Counted from the stretch's first letter, positions 10,914 through 21,457 are shown. The stretch: DNA of 64,000 nt from Favolaschia claudopus (GCA_037176885.1 JAWWNJ010000054.1:930001-994000); one strand, 5' to 3'. Numbers and translations: made by a program. Notes: generated by a model from the letters alone, not told the origin.

Positions 10914-11636
10914 ATGCCAGCGGGCCCGTCTTCTGTTGACCGTGAACAGAACATCAAACAGGCCTGCGATCATCTTCTCCGTCAGAGGCAACATGGCCGG
11001 AAACCAAATGTCAAGGAAGCGGCTCGCGACTTCGATATACCTTACTCTACTCTTCACGCTCGCTTCAATAATATCCACAGCTCACCATCCGAGGCCATCA
11101 CAGCTCAATTTTTTCTCAGCCCCTCCGTTGAGCATGTTCTTGCCAAGTGGGCCGAATACCTTGGTGAAATTGGGGCAAGAAAACACTTCGAGCTCGCGCC
11201 CAGCACCTACACCCACTCAAAAAACAACCGAGTCGTAACTGGGTTCATCACTTCCTCAAACGGCACCCTTCCATTTCCCTCTTCAATGCCTCTGGTCTCG
11301 ATCCCAAGCGCGCGAAAGCATTCAATGAGCCGGTTGTTGGCCGGTTTTTCGACAAACTGGCTGAGCTGGTGGAGAAGCATGACATTCCCGTTGAGAATAT
11401 ATATAACATGGATGAGAAGGGGGTTCAGCGGGGCGGCGGGAGAAAGGCTCAGCGGCGCAAATACGTGTTTAAGCGCAAACAACGTGCGAAGTACAAGCAC
11501 CGCAGCGCAAACCTTGAGCTTATCACGATCATCGAGGCCGTGTGTGCTGACGGTACTACGCTCAAGCCTGGATTCGTTTTTTCGGGGTCGAATCATTGTC
11601 CCGAGTGGTACAACGAGGACGATAGGATTGTGTAAG
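10914..11636 (+). pseudogene. pogo/Fot1-type transposase, truncated
   Basis: Residues ~1-55 contain a psq-type helix-turn-helix (VKEAARDFDIPYSTLHARF), followed by a CENP-B/Tc5-like second DNA-binding segment (SVEHVLAKWAEYLGEIG). Near 11215 the frame shifts by one. The new frame runs NWVHHFLKRHPSISLFNASG..., then IYNMDEKGVQRGGG with the first catalytic Asp of the DDE_1 domain (about 11408), and ends NEDDRIV at 11634. The second Asp and third acidic residue are missing, so the protein cannot be active as written. The inverted ends may still be mobilised by a related enzyme. Confidence 0.82.
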
Positions 11637-11639
11637 TTT

Positions 11640-12249
11640 GCGTCTGAAGGCAAGGTAACAGAGATGTTAGTTTTCGTACCATATACAGGCGGCTGCCGCC
11701 GATGAACCAGCTGATCCAGGACATCTTGTGACGTGAAGTCGTAGACACGACGGGGCGGTGTGTGCGGTTCAGGTGAATGTGCTTGAGGTTGATTAGCAAT
11801 GAGGGCATTGACGACGTCTTGCGAGTCGGCCTGCGAGTCCAGATATCCCAGGGGCAGATAATACCTGAGAAGGGTGAGCTAGAAGAATACAGATAACGAA
11901 GCAGGACACACCTGAAAGTTTTCTCTGTAGACTGCAAAGCTGAAGGGCGGGGCGTTGGCGAAGGGCTAGACCATCCTAGAGACTTTTCAATGAAACGGCG
12001 CCTCTTGCGAAGGAGAGGAGAAGAGTCTCCTGGCCGGGGAGATTCGAGATTGAATCTGACGCGTTTTCGGCGACGTTCCTCGGCCTCTTCCTCCCGTTCT
12101 TGTGGTGTGAGTTCAGCCTGCCGTGCTTCCCAGGCTTCTTGTTTATGCTGAGACTGCTCGTAGTCCAAAGCTAAGCTGAATACGGTAGATGGAGATGAGG
12201 GGATGAAGGAGTCGTCACACATGAAGGGTGAGCGCTGAGCACGAATCAC
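11640..12249 (-). CDS. Unknown gene inside the pogo-like element
   Basis: A minus-strand frame from 12249 gives a charged protein: SPFMCDDSFIPSSPSTVF, then a Glu/Arg-rich segment (TPQEREEEAEERRRKRVRF). A GTGTGT donor and CTAG acceptor near 11911 and 11883 would join it to LLRYYLPLGYLDSQADSQD..., and a further GTACGA donor follows VHRRQPPVYG near 11690. It has no family I recognise. It lies tail to tail with the transposase where the rest of the transposase should be, so it could be captured host sequence or an original second gene of the element. Exon limits are guesses. Confidence 0.4.
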
Positions 12250-12654
12250 ATCAATCAGAGCGGAGATTGATTTCTATTGTGACATTTTGTGACCTGACGC
12301 GTTTCTCCTCCAGCACGCAACAACGACGCACCGGTAAAAAATTCCGAGCACGCAGAGCATGCCTAGCATGCTATTCAACTCTGCTCCCCCTTTCCCGGGG
12401 TTTTTCTCTTGAGATTTGAGGCCAGAATAGGAAGATATCTTCCTGCATCACTGACTTTGATGCACCGGTAAGTCTTTCTTAATACCTTCCTCTCGTCCTT
12501 TCCCTTAGTTTTTTCATATGTGCGTAGCTAAGATGTACATGAATGAATGCCGGAAGTTTCCGGGGGCAAGAAATAAAAGGGAACAGAGAGAAATCGAAAA
12601 TCCAGACCCATTGTGCAAATCCAGCCCTATTTGGCAGGATAGTATTCGAATATT

Positions 12655-13094
12655 AGAGACTTTGCGCAGAGCCACCGGTAGCCACCCAGTGGCTCTCACG
12701 GCATGCGCTGTGGAGCGGCTACGGCATATGGTGGCTCGTTTGGTGGCTCGTCGCCCGCGTTGCAGGTGGGGCTTCAAGTATCTACATGGTACCTCTGTGA
12801 CTATACCTCAATGTAGTGAGGTGTCGTGGTTAGATTACCAGTTTCCCGCTTTATTTGGTGCGTTTTTGGCCGGTTCTTGCAAAACCGACGGTTGGCGTGG
12901 AACCTTGGTGTGCTTCCCGGGGGTTTGGGAGCCTAGCGCTTCGAGGTCATCCAGGGGGATGAAAAAATGCCGAAGAAAATGAATTTCAAGTTGTTCTTCC
13001 AGCCACCGAATGAGCCACCATAGCGCGTAGCCGCTCCACAGCGCATGCCGTGAGAGCCACCGGGCGGCTCCCGGTGGCTCTGCGCAAAGTCTCT
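12655..13094. mobile_element. Miniature element with AGAGACTTTGCGCAGAGCC ends
   Basis: The inverted ends start AGAGACTTTGCGCAGAGCC and include GGCTCTCACGGCATGCGCTG and its inverse, about 75-80 bp each side. A 3-bp repeat ATT flanks it. It has no coding region. A related but longer element with diverged ends (AGAGAGTTTGCGTTGAGCC) spans 25560-27735. It lies only 12 bp from the pogo element. Confidence 0.72.
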
Positions 13095-13417
13095 ATTCAC
13101 CATATATGGAAACACTTCCGAAAGGTGTCCTACGACTCGAATTACTTGTATACGTCTAGGTATCCGAGAGTACTCAGAACCGTACATACATAAGATAGAT
13201 GTCCGGCAACCAGAAATACCCGGGTGCACACTAACAATACTGGCTTCCTATATACTTTGTGTTGCTCAATGAATGCTTGCTCCTCTCTTCCCTTTTTTCC
13301 TATGCTTTGAGACAACTTTAAGATGTCCTTGTATCCGTGGTTGGACCATAATTTTTGGTAACTTTTTTAGCCCCCACATCAACCCCACATGGTGCAGCGA
13401 CGGTACTTAGCTGTGAC
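13095..13417. other. Spacer, nothing recognised
   Basis: The only sequence in the immediate neighbourhood not assigned to an element. It includes the pre-insertion site (GCTGTGAC, 13410-13417) of the 7.3-kb element. Confidence 0.5.
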
Positions 13418-13939
13418 AGGACCTCTGACAATCACCTCTCATGCCTGCCCCGAAAAATCTGGGATTTGGGACATCTTATCCGGACCCCCAAATGGGGAAG
13501 ATCTTATCCGAATCCGAACCAGGCCTTCCAAGAGGTCGATGCTTTATCCGGACGGTGAACCAGGCCTCAAAAAATCGGCTAAAATCGCAAAAATTCGCAA
13601 TTTATCTCTTGACGCGTCTAGGTGGCTCCTCTAGCTCTTTTGAGTAATGCGAAAGCTTGTCATGTAGTTTGAATGCTGTTCTAGGCTGTTCTTTGCTTTC
13701 TGAGGTGCGCTTGCCGAATTTTGCGGCACCTGATTCCCGAAAGTTCCCCGAAATAGGTAGGAAATGTGTCTCCGGTGGGAAATTCGTCAGATTAGAGTGT
13801 ATTTGCAGCTCTTTTTTGGCCAGATCTCACCAAATGATAAGCGAGTTTCACCAAATCTTAAGCGAGTTTCACAAAATCGGACGAGATACGTCATCAGCCA
13901 ACACGGCAACGTGACCTCATCGAGCACTCCGCACTTCAT

Positions 13940-14879
13940 GGGTACGGGCACTGCCCTTGCCGGGAACGGCAGCTTTGTACTTGTTTGTTCTCAGTCAACT
14001 CTTAGTTTTCCATGTTCCACTCTGTTCCGGCTTGCACAATGCCCATATAGACTAACTTTCGCGGTGAATGTTGTGTCAAATACCTAAATCTACTTAGATC
14101 CCCCACAAAAACAAAATTTTGCTCTCAAATACTCAATTTATCGTGCTGCAACCAGCATCCTTCCCAACATTTTGTGTTCCATTAGGTTCAAAATTTGAAG
14201 ATATTCACTCTCCATGCATTTATGCTGCATCTGGGCCGTATGGATTGGCATCTTGGACCAATCTTGCCGTAAATTTCTGACTTGCGAAGAGGACCAACCA
14301 ATTTCGGCCGAACCGGCCGAGTGTTCGGATATAGTTGATCTTCGCCTCTTTAGACAGTGTTTGACTCCCTTTTCCTGGTCGGATAGTGTTTCCAGGGAAG
14401 GAATTATAGTTAATGACATTGTTAGCGCGCATATTTGAACGAAATCGGACGAGCAGAGAGGTATATTGGCAGTACACAGCAAGTGTGACACCTGTGACTC
14501 CCCGCGTACGAAGAGGGAACAGAATAAAATCCATCGTTTATTCAGAACACATTCTAGCCATATAAGTTGTGGGGGAAATATCTTCCATTTCTATAGATCT
14601 TCAAATGTTATCCCTTGAATTTGTAAAATTCCTTTGCATTCCCCTGGAAGTGGGGGAGTGTTGATAAAATGCAGCAGCTTTGAGATGAAGGTTGAGGGAC
14701 GGAGTACCAAAAGGGATAACTTTTATTTTTATGCCTCTTATGAAGATTTTACCTCAGTAGTCCCAAGAGATACAGCCCGTTTTTCGGGCGGTGAAACCTT
14801 TGCAAAATTGGAACCAAACGCCTCTGCGAACCAAACAAGTACAAAGCTGCCGTTCCCGGCAAGGGCAGTGCCCGTACCC
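13940..14879. mobile_element. 940-bp non-autonomous element with ~48-bp inverted ends
   Basis: GGGTACGGGCACTGCCCTTG continues as ...CCGGGAACGGCAGCTTTGTACTTGTTTG and is inverted exactly at 14832-14879. It lies between the left subterminal zone and the transposase gene of the 7.3-kb element. No coding region was seen inside and no clear target duplication, so the superfamily is unknown. Confidence 0.75.
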
Positions 14880-15261
14880 ACGTGACTTCACTTACGCGTT
14901 AACCACCATCTACCACCCCCAACCACCCCTCATGCGTACCCTAAAGAAACTCATCCTAGCCATCATCCTTCCTATCTTGAACGATGCCAGCGACCTGTTC
15001 TTGATGCGAAGCGACTCTGGCAACACTGGTGTGATGCACACCGCAATAGCTGCTCTGCAGCACGAGATCTCTCGCCGCCCTCGACCGGAACGGGCTCGCC
15101 CAGAGCAGGGAGGACAACAGATAACTACGGAATGGCTGGAATCTCTAAGGCCGCGGGATGCGTTGTACCGCTTCAGGTATGGTTCTTCAACTTGATTGAT
15201 TTAACGCGCTCAAACTGCGACTCGTCTCCCAGGTTCTATGCTGCCGAACTCGTGGACCTAG

Positions 15262-15280
15262 CTCAGGCACTCGACATCCC
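15262..15280 (+). repeat. 19-bp target duplication of the LINE (left copy)
   Basis: CTCAGGCACTCGACATCCC is repeated exactly at 16433-16451 and bounds the LINE insertion. It encodes AQALDIP in the transposase. Confidence 0.9.
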
Positions 15281-16432
15281 CCGCAGCTGTACGCGACCAA
15301 TTCAACTCGCTGACAACACGCTTGGGGATCACGTACGAAGCCCTTGCTGGGGATGGGGAAACATATTTTTCCCAGACCCCGTTGGCTCGTGCAGTCGCCT
15401 TGCATCGTAACGGTGACATCCGCCTCACTCTCAACTCACCGGAGGAGGTGGTGACCCTTCGAGACCAGGAGAGCTCATGGCTGCCCTCGTTCTCCAGCCT
15501 TCTCAAAATCCGAACCCCAGTCTTCGCCGTCATTGTCCACCGAGTGTCAACGTCAACCCGTATAGAGGCAGATGGAGATGCCTCTCTGGGTACGAGACCT
15601 CGTCGACGACAATGAGTCTCGGATCCCGGGCATCGTCACCAACCTTCGGTCAGTCCATTGGATTGGCCGCCGCTCTCCCGAGCAGCTCCGAGCAACCAAA
15701 CGCCACTCATCGCTTGTCCTGTATTTTGACGATGCGGACGTGGCAAATGATTGCATTAGAGAGCGCCTGGCGCTTGAAGGATTCCTCCACCGTGTCGAGA
15801 AGTACCGGCCCCGTCCCAGCCAGTGCTTCAAATGTTTCCGATTCGGTCATATTGCCTCCCAATGCCACAGCAAGGCTGTCTGTGGCACCTGCGCTGGTCC
15901 TCATCCCACTTCAGAATGCCGTTGCCCCAATGCCAAACCCTGCAAATCTGGCAAACAGTGCCCCCATATCGTCCCGAAATGCGCTCTGCGTGGCTGTGGT
16001 GGTAAACACTCAGCTACGGCGGCCGAGTGCCCTGTCCGTCAGATACTCTTCCGTCGCATCGAGGATGAACTTTCTGCCTCTGGATCTTTCTTTGCTGGTA
16101 TGCAAAGTGAGCACCGAGTCCGTTTAACACTTATTCCCCCTCCCCTCATGTCCCTTCTCTCTCATGTACAATCAACCGTACCTGGACTTCCGCTCCTAGA
16201 GCTTTTCGCCCCATGAACCATACCATACTCTCAAGTTTGTCCCACCATGATCATTTTCTCATGGCCTCGCATTTACTCGTGCCCGTGTCCACACCTACTT
16301 TCTTGATCTACTTACTCATCATGACTACTCGTACCTACCACAGTACCTACCATTAGCTACACAGAGGCGCACAGTAGCGACATATGCCCTAAAGGGCATG
16401 AAACGTTACTTAATAAATTGATTCCATCTCAT
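15281..16432 (+). mobile_element. ORF1-only LINE-derived retrotransposon, 5' truncated
   Basis: The insertion of 1152 bp is bounded by a 19-bp target duplication. It consists of the C-terminal two thirds of a LINE ORF1 followed by ~215 bp of 3' untranslated sequence ending TTAATAAATTGATTCC... with no long poly(A). There is no reverse transcriptase: the unit ends right after ORF1. The same arrangement is seen in the copy at 31809-33465. It therefore resembles half-LINE elements that depend on another element's ORF2. Confidence 0.82.
15282..16216 (+). pseudogene. LINE ORF1 (RNA-binding, three CCHC knuckles), 5' truncated and frameshifted
   Basis: The frame from 15282 (LARAVALHRNGDIRLTLNSP...) shifts by one near 15575-15600 and continues SVHWIGRRSPEQLRATKRHS, then CFKCFRFGHIASQCHSKAVC, CRCPNAKPCKSGKQC and CALRGCGGKHSATAAECP. 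These are CCHC-type zinc knuckles typical of fungal LINE ORF1 proteins, which coat the element RNA. It aligns along its whole length with the intact protein at 31809-33465 (WIGRRSDDEVRKAKQHSS..., CFNCYSFGHIASQCKRPAIC). Confidence 0.85.
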
Positions 16433-16514
16433 CTCAGGCACTCGACATCCCAGATCCTTTCATCACTCAAAACCGCTATAAATTCAGCGCCGTCGAGGCT
16501 TTATGTATGTTACT

Positions 16515-17258
16515 GGGGCATGATGGAGGAGTGGTCTATCATGCGGCGTTTCAACACGTCAGCTACTGGCGGAGTTTTTGGGCAGTAGTTCGAACCCCCC
16601 ACCCCCCGGCGAGAAAACACTTTTGACACTCACCGGCTTCCCCACCACCGATTTTCCGGCATTGGTGATCGTTGATCCGACTTTGTCACTGCCGGCCCAC
16701 TTCCATCACAGTCTCACTTCCCACCATCATCCGGGCCTCGGATCACAGCAGGCAATCACCCGGCGGCCAGCACATTCCAGTTTCACAGTATTTGCGGTCA
16801 TACTCAAACCTGCTCGGACTTCGCCCACCCGGGCCGCGGTTTATCCCAGTGGAGGTTGCCTGGGAGTTTTGATGGGGGCCACCAAAGAGAACCGACACAT
16901 CACTGCACTGTGCCGAAAAGGGAATTCCATCAGTCTGGGTACGGATCAGATGATGGGGAACAAGGGTTGTGTGCTGCGGCGTTGGCTGGCAGGAAGCCAG
17001 ATTACGCATCCATCAAAGATGGAATGATTTACAGTACCTGGGAATTACCCACTACTTCATTGTGGCATTGCCACAGGACTGGGTTGCAATCACTCAGTCA
17101 TTGTGTCGAGTCTGCTTACATCATGGGACAGAATATGGAATTGAGTTAGTAAAAATATTAGATAGCTTCATTTCTACCATATGCCGTAGGCACAACAAGA
17201 AATAAAAGTGGATTCTAATATATATATAAAAATAAAAATAAAATAAATAAAAAAAAAT
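16515..17258 (+). mobile_element. 744-bp SINE-like element with tRNA-derived head
   Basis: It is flanked by TGTTACT on both sides (16508-16514, 17259-17265), interrupting the transposase exon. The 5' end GGGGCATGATGGAGGAGTGG contains an A-box-like TGGAGGAGTGG, and AGTTCGAACCC ~75 nt later is a B-box, so the head looks like a Leu/Ser-type tRNA with RNA polymerase III promoter. It ends in an A-rich tail (AAAAATAAAAATAAAATAAA...). The ~600-bp body between has no convincing ORF. It is long for a SINE. Confidence 0.68.
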
Positions 17259-18143
17259 TGTTACTTGCACGGTACAAATCGGCGAAGGACACCTACGATC
17301 TCTGCATGAAGTACGACCGTTCGCAGTCTTCCATCTCCGAAATCGTCAACGAGCTCACCATTTGGCTTGATGAACGATGGAGCCACCTTCTCAATTTCGA
17401 CACGGAAGGGGTTCTCGCACCCGACAAACTCGACATGTATGCCGATGTGATTCACCAGGCTGGCGCACCCCTTCGCTACGTCTGGGGTTTCTTCGACTGC
17501 ACCATCCGACGCATCTGTCATCCGAGCAAGGATCAGCGACAGGCCTTCAATGGACACAAAAAAATCCACGCCTTAAAATATCAAGGAGTAAAGCTACCCA
17601 ACGGTTTAATTGGCCATCTCTTCGGTCCCATGGAAGGTCGTCGCAACGACAACCATCTTCTTCGAGTCTCTGGACTCATTGAATGGAGTCGCGAGCATGC
17701 CACTCGTCCTGGAACCGACGATAATACGCCCCCAGAAGACCGGTATTACCAACTATTCGGCGATCCGGCTTACGGACTCAGCGCAATTCTGCAGAGTCCG
17801 TTTTCGGGGGCAGGACAGCGAACAGAAGACGAGACGGAATGGAATGCAGAGATGTCGAGAGTTCGGATATCAGTCGAGCATGGGTTTGGAGGAGTCATTG
17901 CGCTCTGGCCATTCATACATGCGTGGTGGAAGCACAAGCTTCATGCTTCACCCGTTGGTCGGTATTATCGCGTCGCAGTGCTGCTAACAAATGCACACAA
18001 CTGCATACGACCCAACCAAACCTCAATAGCTTTCGAATGCGAGCCGCCGACATTAGAGGAATACTTCCATAATTAACTACTTAGAAACATAGAATACAGA
18101 ATACAGGATACAATTACATTTTTTTTGCGCTATTTGCGTTATA

Positions 18144-18828
18144 CAGTGGTGGCAAATAGAAATTGCCGTGGCTTTTTGGCCAAAATCTTGCTGTATACTT
18201 CACCGAATGACCTGAAATAAAATGTAGAGATAAATATATGATACTACTGTACCACTTAGAACACTCAGCTATATATTATGCCCTGACAATGCATCAATAA
18301 CAGGACAGTTTCTGATTATTGCCATATCTGGAAAAGCTCAATGTATCCTCAGCAAAAAAGTGTCATAATAGGATGAAAGTACTTGAAAAACAATGCTAGT
18401 TATCACTTTGATTGACTGGAATTGAACCTCATTTGAGCTCGCAACGGCTGCTTGAAGTTGGTCCTTTTAGCTATTTTCTCTGCATTTTCAGCTATTTTGT
18501 GTGAAAATAGCCAACTTTGAGCGGCTGCTGTGAGCCCAAATGAGGGTCAATTCCACTCAACCAAAGTGGAAACTAGGACTGTTTTTCAAGTACTTTCATC
18601 CTATTATGACACCTTTTCGCTGAACCCTCATTGTGTTTTTCCGAATATGGCAAAAATCGGAAATCATCCTATGATTGATGCATTCTCAGGGCATAATATA
18701 TTGCTGAGTGTTCTAAGAGGTACAGAGGTATCACATACCCATCTCTACATTTTATTTGAGGTCATTCGGTGAAGTATACAGCCAGATTTTCACCGAAAAG
18801 CCACGGCAATTTCTATTTGCCACCACTG
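18144..18828. mobile_element. 685-bp foldback Tc1/mariner-type miniature element
   Basis: TA flanks CAGTGGTGGCAAATAGAAAT... and its inverse. The two ~330-bp arms are complementary over almost their whole length (for example CACTTAGAACACTCAGC... against GCTGAGTGTTCTAAG...), so the element is one large imperfect hairpin. It has no coding capacity. It lies between the two convergent genes of the 7.3-kb element. Confidence 0.85.
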
Positions 18829-18848
18829 TAAGTCACACACAAGACGAA

Positions 18849-20117
18849 CTAATTTCTATCGCTGCTAAGCAGCTTCGCAAGCAGCCCCATCATCTCCTTC
18901 CGCCCGTCATTTACATCGTCGAGGTACTTATGCATCAACGCATTGTTCTCCTTGTTGTACTCCCGGCGCTCATCCATGTCGGCCTTGAGAAGTTGAGTTA
19001 ACTCTGCAACAGCGGGCGGGTCGGTGCGGCGATCGGTTTTGCGCTTCTTCGTCGTCTTCTTCTTCGACCCCTCGCTGTCGTTGAAAGACCCTTCGGCGGA
19101 AGGCCCTCCAGCAGACGATCCGGAAGCGTCGCCAGCTTCATCGTCAGTGTCATCCTTGGGAGGCGGCGTCACCGAACGACGGCGCTTGCGCGCAATCGTC
19201 GACTTCGCGCGGATCCTCTCGCCAGCAGCAGCGTCTGCCTCGGTTTTCTGTACAAGATGATCAGCGAACGTAAGCGCAAGAGACAGATAAAAACTCACCT
19301 CCTCAAACTCCTGCTTCGCGGCGTCGGACTTATCCTTTGCATCATCCCATTGCTGCTCCATCTGCTCGAGGGTGGAGGCGATGAGGACAGCGACGTCGTC
19401 CTTGATGTGCGACACGACTGATCTCGCTTCCTCGCAGGTTGGATCCTGTCGAAACAATTAGCGGTGACGAAAACAAATAGACAAACCAGCACGCACCTTC
19501 TTGAACGCAACTAGAGCGTGCGCCTTGCTCTGAATGGTGGAGGACGCGACTTCATGTCGGAAACCGTTGTCGCGCAAATGCTGGTTTACTGCCTTCCAGA
19601 GCTTGCCACCATCTCCGTGCCCAGCGAGGAATGGCTTGAGCTTGACTACAGCACGCCCGATTTGAAGCAGGTCCCTGCCGCCAATTACGGCGCGTGGTTT
19701 CGTAGTCTTCTTGTTGACCGTCTCCCTATTCTCGCTCGCTGCAGGCTGCGGAGTGAGAACGGGGTCGTGGACAGACACCTTTTCAGGCTGAGTATATTCT
19801 GCTGACGCCTGCTTCGATGGGAGCGGCTCGCGCGGCAGATTCATGGCATCGCGAAGAGGTGTCGGGGAAGGAAGAGGAATGGAGGGAGGGAATTCCTCTT
19901 CAGGAGAAGGAGAAGGAAGGGGTTGTTGGGGGGGATAGAAGGCAGACTGAGTGGGCGGTGGATACAGATAGTTGGGCACGTAGAAGCCGAGTTCCGTCTG
20001 CTGCCAGAAATCGCCAGCATCCTCGCCAATCATCGGCTGAAGCAGACAAGGGGAAAGAGTCGGAAGGTTGGCGGGATCGAGACTGGGGTCAAGTGGAACA
20101 TTATTAGTGGAAGCCAT
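18849..20117 (-). CDS. SANT/Myb-like DNA-binding partner protein of the Harbinger-type element
   Basis: Three exons on the minus strand: 20117-19497, 19445-19299 and 19247-18849, with GTGCGT...CAG and GTGAGT...CAG introns, give 388 residues. The N-terminal ~110 residues are proline-rich. Residues ~140-225 (VVKLKPFLAGHGDGGKLWKA..., then a helix with STIQSKAHALVAFKK and DPTCEEA) have the tryptophan/hydrophobic pattern of the Myb/SANT-like proteins that accompany Harbinger transposases. The C-terminus is acidic/basic (SKKKTTKKRKTDRR, a probable nuclear signal) and ends in a helical segment (ELTQLLKADMDERREYNKEN...). By analogy it would bind the terminal DNA and bring the nuclease to it. The gene is intact; the start is the ATG at 20117. 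Confidence 0.8.
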
Positions 20118-20741
20118 GGTTTGTTGTGTAGAACAGACGCACCAGCGACTACAGTTTCTGTCCCGCCTAGCCGAGTGGCGCGATGACGCAGGATCGGCGA
20201 ATGTCGTCAAGGGTGGGGCTGGTTGCTATGGGCAGAGTTTTGGATAGTTGGGTCCTCTGGAAGGACACAGACGCGCAGCGGAGAGCATGGTGCAGTGGAA
20301 GACGCGTCGACGCGTGTAGTGTGACGGGAGTGACACAAAGTAACGCATCCCAAAACAGAAGTCTTCGGACTCTTCCGACGAAATTCCCACCACTCTCACA
20401 AAATGATAAGCGAGTCTCACCAAATCCTAAGCGAGTCTCGCTGCCAAAAAATCGTGTTTTGGGGGGCTGCAAATACACGCTATTGTACTTGATTGACCTC
20501 CCAATTTGGTGGGAATCAGTGGTGGAACTTGTGTCCGAGGAGTCTCGGGTGTTTTTTATCCGAATCTGAACCAGCCTTGGCCCCCAGCCTCCATGATTCA
20601 TCGGAATTGTGGGGCAGGGTTGGCGTCGTCGATGGTCGATTTCTTATCCGAATCCGGGCAGGGTGCGCGCGATCGTTGGGCATGTTTTATCCGAATCGAA
20701 AATTTCGCGGGCAGGCATCATAGGTGATTGTCAGAGGTCCT

Positions 20742-21080
20742 GCTGTGACATACTGTACCACTGTCTGTCTCGGTAACCCAGACGTACCGGTGATCCGCGC
20801 CACGCGAGGTCGGAGTAAAACAGGACAGCGGAGCTTGGGTACCTTTCCATCGATTCACGGAACAGTTCTTTCGATTTCACTTTCATTGTCAAGTTATTAC
20901 TTATTCACATCTAGTGGACACTGGCATTGGGTGGGTAGTATACAAAATCCAGCCACTGAAAAGCTCCGAGTATGACAAAAGTCCTCCATAAACTCCGCAC
21001 TGATTGATGCCTGGAGTAGTCCTGAAGTAGTCTCAGATACCCAGACCTCTCTCCGCAGTCCCTATCGGGGGATCTATATA
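20742..21080. other. No gene recognised
   Basis: Spacer between the 7.3-kb element and the next miniature element. I see no motif. Confidence 0.5.
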
Positions 21081-21457
21081 CAGCCGTTTTGGAAACAATA
21101 TACGGGTTTTGATCGAGTGGTGCTCATTCGTTTGTGCTTACCTTTGTTTTGCTTCCCGTCACCAGCTCCACTCCAGCCGAATCTGAGTTTTGCTTCCACC
21201 ACCCAGAGAACACCAGGAAAAACAGGGAGTTAACAGAACTGAGGATTAAGACTCAGCTGCTACTTGCCCAGAGCTCGACAGGGCCATGACTTGCGAGCAA
21301 GGGCCAAAACAAGAGACCAGCGGCACTTGATGTGGTACGGCAACGCCCCACAAAGTGGTGCTCCCGGCTTTGCCGATGACAGAATCGTCAACAAATGTAA
21401 GCACAAACGAACGAGCACCACTCAATCAAAACCCGTATATTGTTTCCAAAACGGCTG
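21081..21457. mobile_element. 377-bp TA-flanked miniature element (CAGCCGTTTTGG ends)
   Basis: TA on both sides, ends CAGCCGTTTTGGAAACAATA and its inverse, with ~62 bp of near-perfect inverted repeat extending to GTTTGTGCTTAC. This is Tc1/mariner-type by the TA duplication. A solo end of the same family is at 24618. Confidence 0.82.

Larger units (their letters stand above)
10481..12642. mobile_element. pogo-like DNA transposon with ~365-bp inverted ends
   Basis: The ends are CTATCCTGCCAAATAGGGCT and its inverse, flanked by TA on both sides, the duplication of Tc1/mariner/pogo elements. The inverted repeats are unusually long: roughly 10481-10850 match the reverse complement of 12265-12642 with few changes. 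Between them lie a truncated transposase on the plus strand and an unrelated coding region on the minus strand. Confidence 0.88.
14932..18076 (+). pseudogene. PIF/Harbinger-type transposase (HARBI1-like nuclease), interrupted by LINE and SINE
   Basis: Exons by eye: 14932-15176, 15233-15280 + 16452-16514 + 17266-18076. The first junction is a normal GT-AG intron; the other two are filled by a LINE and a SINE. Removing each insertion plus one duplication copy restores a continuous frame of about 388 codons. The N-terminal helical part includes ELVDLAQALDIPDPFI and YDRSQSSISEIVNEL (helix-turn-helix-like). The DDE_4 nuclease core shows all three acids: GFFDCTIRRI (D), LFGDPAYGL (D) and RISVEHGFGGV (E), with GHKKIHALKYQ between. 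The protein would cut DNA at the element's ends. It is convergent with the SANT-like gene. The enzyme is intact apart from the two retrotransposon insertions. Confidence 0.88.
13418..20741. mobile_element. 7.3-kb two-gene DNA transposon with 8-bp target duplication
   Basis: The ends are AGGACCTCTGACAATCACCT and its inverse, extending as a ~34-bp inverted repeat (...ATGCCTGCCCCG). GCTGTGAC flanks both sides exactly (13410-13417 and 20742-20749). Both subterminal zones carry several ATCCGAAT/CTTATCCG words (13480-13560 and 20560-20700). The interior holds a PIF/Harbinger-type transposase on the plus strand and a SANT/Myb-like gene convergent to it, the gene pair usual for Harbinger. Later insertions are a 940-bp miniature element, a LINE, a SINE and a TA-flanked foldback. 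Known Harbinger elements make 3-bp duplications, so the 8-bp one is unexpected. An undetected nested Harbinger cannot be fully excluded. Confidence 0.82.

Noticed and set aside
13418..20741. hAT element on the basis of the 8-bp duplication
   Set aside because: The ends do not start CAGTG/CAGGG, and the only transposase inside is a DDE_4 Harbinger type without hAT motifs. The duplication length alone is insufficient.
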